Positions 21,581-26,054 of a stretch of 26,054 nt of DNA are shown piece by piece. Every line of letters begins with the position of its first letter. Position 1 is the stretch's first letter. A program made the position numbers and the translations under genes. Source of the stretch: a virus; the IMG/VR virus record IMGVR_UViG_3300011115_000252, positions 1-26,054 of that record; one strand, written 5' to 3'. The notes under the pieces are model-generated. The model did no database searches, was not told the origin of the DNA, and saw only the letters and a program-made list of their open reading frames with translations.

Positions 21581-21819
21581 TGGGTGGTATTATCGGTGGT
21601 GGCGCTCCAAAGCCAGACACATCAGCTTTGCAAGCTCAGCAAAAAGAAAACGAAAGACTAAGACAACAAGCAGAACAAGAAAAACGTAACTTAGCAGAAG
21701 AACTTGCTGGTAAACGTAGAGCAAGAACATATGGCGGTTCACGCACTTTATTATCTGAATCAAGACTCAATCCAGAAGCTGGCATTGATGAAACACTTGG
21801 TTCTGGTCCAATGGTATAA
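21580..21819 (+). CDS. Small conserved phage structural-region protein
   Basis: 79 residues: a Gly-rich start (MGGIIGGGAPKPD), a charged coiled coil (NERLRQQAEQEKRNLAEEL) and a segment RRARTYGGSRTLLSESRL seen in many podovirus proteins next to portal genes. Function unknown. It shares one base with the end of the GNAT-like gene. Confidence 0.65.
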   Translation: MGGIIGGGAPKPDTSALQAQQKENERLRQQAEQEKRNLAEELAGKRRARTYGGSRTLLSESRLNPEAGIDETLGSGPMV

Positions 21820-21828
21820 GGATACATA

Positions 21829-21984
21829 ATGAAAAAAGATAAGATGCAAGCTAAGGTTCACAAAGTAATGCGTGAGTGGAAAGCTGGATCACTTCATTCT
21901 GGTAAAGGTGGTAAGGTAGTTAAATCACAAAAGCAAGCTGTTGCGATTGCAATGAGTGAAGCTGGAATGGCTAAAAAGAAATGA
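21829..21984 (+). CDS. Small basic protein (DUF6496-like)
   Basis: 51 residues, strongly basic. Motif KVMREWKAGSLHSGKGGKVV followed by SQKQAVAIAMSEAG, the pattern of a small family found near phage structural genes. AAGGAT precedes the ATG. It overlaps the next gene by ATGA. It may bind nucleic acid or act inside the head; unproven. Confidence 0.7.
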   Translation: MKKDKMQAKVHKVMREWKAGSLHSGKGGKVVKSQKQAVAIAMSEAGMAKKK

Positions 21985-22133
21985 AAGAAGTCTGGGACAA
22001 AGAAAGACCTAAAGAATTAGGTAAACCTAAAAAACTAACGCCCATGCAAAAAGCAGCAGCAAAGCAAATGGCTAAGAAAGCTGGAAGGCCTTATCCTAAT
22101 CTTGTAGATAACATGAGGGCAGCTAAAAAATGA
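21981..22133 (+). CDS. Small basic protein of unknown function
   Basis: 50 residues, Lys-rich (PMQKAAAKQMAKKAGRPYPN). Both ends are ATGA overlaps with its neighbours, so it sits in a chain of three coupled tiny genes before the 192-residue protein. I do not recognise a family. The C-terminal motif YPNLVDNMRAAKK resembles short phage proteins near portal genes. Role unknown. Confidence 0.65.
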   Translation: MKEVWDKERPKELGKPKKLTPMQKAAAKQMAKKAGRPYPNLVDNMRAAKK

Positions 22134-22279
22134 AAGCAGAAATTTCAGTTGAATTAGATGCAGAAGATCTTAAAGATAAAAAGTTAGCTGCTTATGTTGC
22201 AAAGCTTTTAGCTAAGCAAGCTAAAGAAAAGAAAAAAGGCATGATGAATGAAATGCCAGAAGAAGATGAAGAAGATTAA
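22130..22279 (+). CDS. Small charged protein of unknown function
   Basis: 49 residues: an acidic start (EISVELDAEDLKDKK), a Lys/Ala-rich helix and an acidic tail (MPEEDEED). It closes the chain of small coupled genes, with ATGA upstream and TAATG downstream. Opposite charge to its two basic neighbours may mean they pair. This is inference. Confidence 0.6.
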   Translation: MKAEISVELDAEDLKDKKLAAYVAKLLAKQAKEKKKGMMNEMPEEDEED

Positions 22280-22857
22280 TGGCTATTAACGTTCTTCGTG
22301 AATCAGATACTACTAAGTCTAGGCATGTTAATCCAGCCTATGTAGATAAGGATGGCAATAGTTATATTGCTAGCTCTGATAGACCATTCCCTATAATAGA
22401 CGTTAATCACTTACGTTTGCATGAGGGTAGAGCATATTACATATATAAGATGTATCCATATGCTACTGGGTTATCTGCTGGTGCAAGTATTGATATTGCA
22501 ATAGCATGGCCAAGTGGAGTAACGCCACATGTATCATTTCAATATGAGAGTCCAGGCGAATCAGAGTTTTATTTATATGAAGAACCTACTACAAGTGGCG
22601 GAACAGCTATGACAATATATAAACGTAATAGAAGTGTATTAACATCAAGTTCTGGTGCAGCAGTATTAAATCCTACTGTATCATCTGTAGGCACAGAAAT
22701 ATTTTCTGAGTTTATACCAGCTGGAAACAAAGGCGGTGGTGCTGCAAGTTATAGTTTTGAATATGTATTGAAACCATTAACAACTTATTTATTAAGATTA
22801 ACTAATGTAAATACTCAAACGCATCCAGCAAACCTAAGAGTAGAATGGTATGAATAA
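22279..22857 (+). CDS. Probable virion structural protein
   Basis: 192 residues, beta-rich and with few Lys: IASSDRPFPIIDVNHLRLHE, YIYKMYPYATG, DIAIAWPSG, VTPHVSFQYESPG, and an ending LLRLTNVNTQT. The repeated strand-turn pattern and position directly before the portal suggest a head decoration or head-fibre protein. I do not recognise a specific family. It overlaps neighbours by TAATG on both sides. No signal or membrane segment. Confidence 0.6.
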   Translation: MAINVLRESDTTKSRHVNPAYVDKDGNSYIASSDRPFPIIDVNHLRLHEGRAYYIYKMYPYATGLSAGASIDIAIAWPSGVTPHVSFQYESPGESEFYLYEEPTTSGGTAMTIYKRNRSVLTSSSGAAVLNPTVSSVGTEIFSEFIPAGNKGGGAASYSFEYVLKPLTTYLLRLTNVNTQTHPANLRVEWYE

Positions 22858-23129
22858 TGACACTTAAAAAATATCAGAATCCAAAAGGTGGGCTAAATGA
22901 AGCTGGTCGTAAATATTTTAAAAGAAAAGAAGGATCTAATTTAAAAGCACCAGTTAAAGCTGGAACTAACCCAAGACGTGTATCATTTGCTGCTAGATTT
23001 AGTGGTATGAATGGTCCGTTAGTAGATGAAAAAGGTAGACCTACAAGACTTAAATTAGCTTTAAAGGCTTGGGGGTTTGGTAGTAAAGAAGCAGCTCGTA
23101 ACTTTGCAAACAGACACAAGAAAGATTAA
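22857..23129 (+). CDS. DUF6321-like small basic protein
   Basis: 90 residues with the family pattern QNPKGGLNEAGRKYFKR, EGSNLKAPV, RRVSFAARFSGMNGPL and KGRPTRLKLALKAWGF. Such proteins lie near portal genes in many podoviruses; the role is unknown, possibly nucleic acid-binding given the charge. It starts in a TAATG overlap and ends two bases before the portal ATG. Confidence 0.75.
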   Translation: MTLKKYQNPKGGLNEAGRKYFKRKEGSNLKAPVKAGTNPRRVSFAARFSGMNGPLVDEKGRPTRLKLALKAWGFGSKEAARNFANRHKKD

Positions 23130-23131
23130 TT

Positions 23132-24706
23132 ATGGCCGAAATGATGAAATTATCTGTTGATGATATCTTAAAAAGACATAAGAAAGCATTAACTAAAAAA
23201 GAAGATTTTAGATCTTTGTATGACGAAGCATATGAGTTTGCTTTACCACAACGCAATCTTTATGATGGTTATTATGATGGTGGTGTAGGCGGTGCTAAGA
23301 AAATGAATCGTGTATTTGATTCTACAGCTATCAACTCTACACAACGATTTGCTAATCGTATGCAATCTGGTGTATTCCCACCACAACGCAAATGGTGCAG
23401 ACTTGAACCTGGCACAGATATTCCAGATGATCGTAAAGAAGAAGCACAAGGTGCATTAGATATTTACACAGAAAAACTATTTGCTACATTAAAGCAATCT
23501 AACTTTGATATTGCAATTGGCGAATACTTACTTGACTTATCAGTAGGCACTGCTGCCATGATGGTTCAGCCTGGTGATGATGTTAATCCAATTAACTTTA
23601 TTCCTGTGCCACAATTCTTAGTATCATTTGAAGAAGGTGCTAATGGTCAAGTAGATAATGTGTATCGTAGATTTAGATTAAAAGCAGAGTCTATTCAATC
23701 ACAATGGAATGATGCTGTATTGCCACCAGAACTTGAAAGATTAATTGCAGACAAACCTACAGAAGATGTAGAACTTATTGAAGCTGTAATCTTAGATGTT
23801 AAACGTGGCGACTATTGTTACCATGTTATCTATGAAAAAGGCAAGGCAGAACTTGTATACAGACGTATGAAAACTAGCCCATGGGTTATTTCACGTTACA
23901 TGAAAGTAGCTGGTGAGATCTATGGTCGTGGTCCGTTGATTACTGCACTGCCAGACATTAAGACACTTAACAAAACATTAGAACTTGTATTAAAGAATGC
24001 ATCATTAGCTATTGCTGGTGTATATACCGCAGCAGATGATGGCGTATTGAATCCTAATACAGTGAAGATTGTTCCTGGTGCTATTATTCCTGTAGCACGT
24101 AATGGTGGTCCACAAGGCGAATCACTTAAAGCATTACCACGTGCTGGTGACTTTAATGTATCTCAAATTATTATGAATGATCTTCGTCAAAACATTAAGC
24201 GTATCTTACTTGATGAGTCATTACCACCAGATAATATGTCAGCTCGTTCTGCTACAGAAGTTGTAGAACGTATGAAAGAATTATCACAAAACTTAGGCTC
24301 AGCCTTTGGTAGACTTATCAATGAAACAATGATACCATTGGTGACTAAGATTTTAGATGTAATGGATCAAAAAGGTTTAATTGATCTACCACTTAAAGTC
24401 AATGGATTAGAAGTTAAGGTATCAGCAGTCGCTCCATTAGCTATGGCACAAAACATGGAAGATGTGCAGAACATATTACAATATGCTCAGATTGCACAAA
24501 GTTCTGGTCCAGAAGCACAAGCTACATTGAAGGTAGGCGCTATGATGGACTTTATTGCTGAGAAGTTAGGTGTGCCACAAAAAGTAAGAACAACCAATGC
24601 AGAAAGACAACAGGCAATGCAACAGTCTATGCAGATGGCACAACAAGCAGTTCAAGCTAATCCACAAATAGCAGCAGAAGCAGCTAAAGGATTAATGAAA
24701 GGATAA
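23132..24706 (+). CDS. Head-to-tail connector (portal) protein, T7 type
   Basis: 524 residues. Start MAEMMKLSVDDILKRHKKAL and the family blocks LYDEAYEFALPQRNLYDG, STAINSTQRFANRMQSGVFP, VYRRMKTSPWVISRYMK, GEIYGRGPLITALPDIKTLN and SARSATEVVERMKEL identify a T7-like portal. Twelve copies form the DNA channel at one head vertex, docking terminase and then the tail. The C-terminus is Gln-rich (QQAMQQSMQMAQQAVQ). Full length and no interruption. The next gene follows after two bases. Confidence 0.95.
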   Translation: MAEMMKLSVDDILKRHKKALTKKEDFRSLYDEAYEFALPQRNLYDGYYDGGVGGAKKMNRVFDSTAINSTQRFANRMQSGVFPPQRKWCRLEPGTDIPDDRKEEAQGALDIYTEKLFATLKQSNFDIAIGEYLLDLSVGTAAMMVQPGDDVNPINFIPVPQFLVSFEEGANGQVDNVYRRFRLKAESIQSQWNDAVLPPELERLIADKPTEDVELIEAVILDVKRGDYCYHVIYEKGKAELVYRRMKTSPWVISRYMKVAGEIYGRGPLITALPDIKTLNKTLELVLKNASLAIAGVYTAADDGVLNPNTVKIVPGAIIPVARNGGPQGESLKALPRAGDFNVSQIIMNDLRQNIKRILLDESLPPDNMSARSATEVVERMKELSQNLGSAFGRLINETMIPLVTKILDVMDQKGLIDLPLKVNGLEVKVSAVAPLAMAQNMEDVQNILQYAQIAQSSGPEAQATLKVGAMMDFIAEKLGVPQKVRTTNAERQQAMQQSMQMAQQAVQANPQIAAEAAKGLMKG

Positions 24707-24708
24707 TA

Positions 24709-24972
24709 ATGGCTGGATGGGAAGATTTAGATAACCCATTGCCATTAGACGTTAGAGATGTAAAGCAAGCTAGAGATGATTTAGATCGTCTTACCTTGCG
24801 CGTCTTTGGTGATGATGACGGAAAGAAATTACTAGAATGGCTACGACAAGCTATTTTAGAGCAACCAGTTGCCTTGCCTGGTAGCGACTCAAGTTACGCT
24901 TACTATCGTGAAGGTCAAAATAGTATTGTGAGAGATATTGAAGCAAGGTTAATTCGAGCAAGGAAACTATAA
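24709..24972 (+). CDS. Bbp19-like small structural-region protein
   Basis: 87 residues with a pattern seen between portal and scaffold genes of podoviruses: LRVFGDDDGKKLLEWLRQAI, then YYREGQNSIVRDIEARL. The exact role is unknown. It starts two bases after the portal stop and overlaps the scaffold start (TAATG), so all three are translated together. Confidence 0.7.
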   Translation: MAGWEDLDNPLPLDVRDVKQARDDLDRLTLRVFGDDDGKKLLEWLRQAILEQPVALPGSDSSYAYYREGQNSIVRDIEARLIRARKL

Positions 24973-25763
24973 TGGAAGATAATATCGAGCCTAGTGTAAA
25001 TGAGAATGATTCTCAAGAAACTGGCCTACTTGATAATGCAACAATAGAAGCAGATCCAAAAGACGCAAATCCTAACGCAACAGAAGTAAGTCATTTAGCA
25101 CAAGATGAAAACGCTATAGATGACGATCCACTAGAAAGACCCGATTGGTGGCCAGAGAATTTCTGGAAAAAAGATGAATCAGAGCCAGACCTAGAAGCTA
25201 TTGCTAAATCTTGGACTGATCTACGTAAACAAATCTCACAAGGTAAACATAAAGCACCAGCAGATGGTAACTATGATGTATCAGCTTTTGGTAATACACC
25301 AGAAGATGATCCTGTTAGGAATCATGTGGTATCATGGGCTAAAGACTATGGCGTAAGTCAAGCAGCTTTAGATGCTTTAGTAAGTAAAGTTGTTGAAATG
25401 GGTGGCACTAATACTGAAAATATTAAGATGTCATTAGAACAAGAAAAGAAAGCGCTTGGTCCAAATGCCGATGCACGTATTAATGGCATGGTTAAATGGG
25501 GTTCTAGCCTTGTTCAAAAGGGTGTATGGGGTAAAGATGACTTTGAGGAGTTCAAAGTTATGGGTGGCACAGCTAAAGGTATCGCTGCTTTAGAAAAATT
25601 ACGTGGCGCATACGAAGGTAGAATCCCAACGGAGTCTACTCCAATTGAAGGCGCTCCGTCAAAAGAAGAACTTTATGCTATGGTAGCTGACCCTAAATAC
25701 CAAACAGATCCTGGTTTCCGCAAGAAAGTAGAAAGAATGTTTGAATCTAATTTTGGTTCATAA
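24972..25763 (+). CDS. Scaffold (capsid assembly) protein
   Basis: 263 residues, acidic and mostly helical, as scaffolds are. DWWPENFWKKDESEPDLEAI and KSWTDLRKQISQGKHKAP are typical of T7-like scaffold N-terminal regions. A long acidic stretch precedes them, and the C-terminus is helical and charged (GFRKKVERMFESNF), suited to binding coat protein. It lies between portal and major capsid, separated from the latter by a terminator and promoter. Confidence 0.85.
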   Translation: MEDNIEPSVNENDSQETGLLDNATIEADPKDANPNATEVSHLAQDENAIDDDPLERPDWWPENFWKKDESEPDLEAIAKSWTDLRKQISQGKHKAPADGNYDVSAFGNTPEDDPVRNHVVSWAKDYGVSQAALDALVSKVVEMGGTNTENIKMSLEQEKKALGPNADARINGMVKWGSSLVQKGVWGKDDFEEFKVMGGTAKGIAALEKLRGAYEGRIPTESTPIEGAPSKEELYAMVADPKYQTDPGFRKKVERMFESNFGS

Positions 25764-25783
25764 TAGCTCCGTAGTTCGTGTCT

Positions 25784-25808
25784 GACCCACTTCGGTGGGT
25801 CTTTTTTT
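25784..25808 (+). terminator. Intrinsic terminator with a UUCG loop
   Basis: GACCCAC (25784-25790), TTCG loop, GTGGGTC (25795-25801), then seven T. A perfect 7-pair stem with a stable UUCG tetraloop and a U-tract, 20 bases after the scaffold stop. It ends the packaging/portal transcript before the capsid gene. Confidence 0.92.
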
Positions 25809-25826
25809 GCTTTTTACACAAAAAGC

Positions 25827-25855
25827 TTGCACAAATTTGCATAATATGCTAAAAA
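25827..25855 (+). promoter_or_regulatory. Promoter for the capsid gene
   Basis: TTGCAC (25827-25832), 17-base spacer, TAAAAA (25850-25855) preceded by TGC, an extended -10. The promoter restarts transcription right after the terminator and allows higher expression of the capsid. It looks like a host sigma-70 promoter; no phage RNA polymerase gene is present in the window. Confidence 0.6.
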
Positions 25856-25996
25856 TTGTCCAAGGCTCATTGCATTCGCAACCCTTCACACAAGTCGTCT
25901 TGTCGTTTGGCTATCGTAAATAGCAAGCACTGGCCCAGGTTTTGTCTGGCTAACCAAAGCGATAAACTTTATTTTTATCAATTCTAGGAGAATAAC
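25856..25996 (+). other. Structured leader of the capsid gene
   Basis: The ~130-base leader folds into a row of short hairpins: TTGC/GCAA (25870-25881), ACAAG/CTTGT (25890-25903), GCTAT/ATAGC (25910-25924) and CCAG/CTGG (25935-25949), followed by a single-stranded AT-rich part and TAGGAG before the ATG. It may stabilise the mRNA or regulate capsid translation. It does not match a known riboswitch. Confidence 0.5.
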
Positions 25997-26054
25997 ATGG
26001 CTATTGGATTATCAAGTGCTTTTGTAACCCTCTTTGATGCCGAAGTTAAACAGG
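25997..26054 (+). CDS. Major capsid protein, N-terminal fragment
   Basis: Only 19 codons lie in the window (MAIGLSSAFVTLFDAEVKQ). The position after scaffold, the strong ribosome-binding site (TAGGAGAATAAC) and the dedicated promoter and leader make major capsid the likely identity. The start itself resembles coat proteins of T7-like marine podoviruses. The gene is cut by the window end, not by mutation. Confidence 0.75.
   Translation, partial: MAIGLSSAFVTLFDAEVKQ

Overview
The window reads as about 26 kb of an AT-rich, short-tailed (podovirus-type) bacteriophage genome. It has a T7-type head-to-tail connector (portal), a tail fibre with the T7 gp17-type N-terminal domain, a large terminase, a scaffold protein, a holin/lysozyme lysis pair and a lambda-like recombination kit (ERF-type annealing protein, YqaJ-type exonuclease, RusA resolvase, an SSB-like protein). 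No DNA polymerase, primase, helicase or RNA polymerase gene is visible. Genes are tightly packed, and many neighbours share ATGA or TAATG start/stop overlaps. The low GC, small genes and gene set fit an aquatic phage. A 23-codon gene matching PqqA, the precursor peptide of the redox cofactor PQQ, points to a host that makes PQQ, most attractively a methanol-oxidising bacterium such as a Methylophilales. That host assignment is inference.

Layout. 1-6425 (+): end of a virion gene, a T7-like tail fibre, a 1318-residue glycine-rich, multi-domain fibre or adhesin, and a small fibre-associated protein. 6427-9584 (+): a membrane and lysis region with a coiled-coil/TM protein, two exported proteins (one with Cys-rich repeats), a membrane-anchored coiled-coil protein, a SprT-like metalloprotein, a holin and a GH24 lysozyme with an E-C-T triad. 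9627-10531 (+): a metallophosphoesterase and a small acidic protein. 10605-15868 (-): a leftward block of a SleB-like hydrolase, tiny membrane peptides, ERF, a PD-(D/E)XK-like protein, YqaJ exonuclease, a serine recombinase and several short unknowns. Many of these are preceded by a repeated box, AACCATGAAAGG. pqqA (11285-11356) sits inside this block on the opposite strand, with its own ribosome-binding site and a terminator-like hairpin.

15889-15976 is a divergent control region between the leftward block and a rightward winged-helix gene. 16577-17222 is non-coding, with hairpins and short ACATAGA repeats. From 17259 rightward come small early genes (RHH regulator, RusA, zinc-ribbon, SSB-like), then the packaging and head module: small and large terminase, GNAT-like protein, several small basic or acidic proteins, portal, Bbp19-like protein, scaffold, terminator, promoter, a structured leader and the start of the major capsid gene at 25997.

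Tail genes lie at the left edge and head genes at the right edge. The missing part (rest of capsid, tail tubes, internal virion proteins) probably joins the two ends of this window, as expected for a circular or circularly permuted map. The most interesting single element is the phage-borne pqqA. It supplies only the peptide substrate, so any PQQ made from it would need the host's PqqB-E enzymes. Other points of interest are two promoters placed so that their genes may be translated from leaderless mRNAs, a shared AGATATCT palindrome inside two of these promoters, the repeated leader box, and a row of hairpins before the capsid gene.
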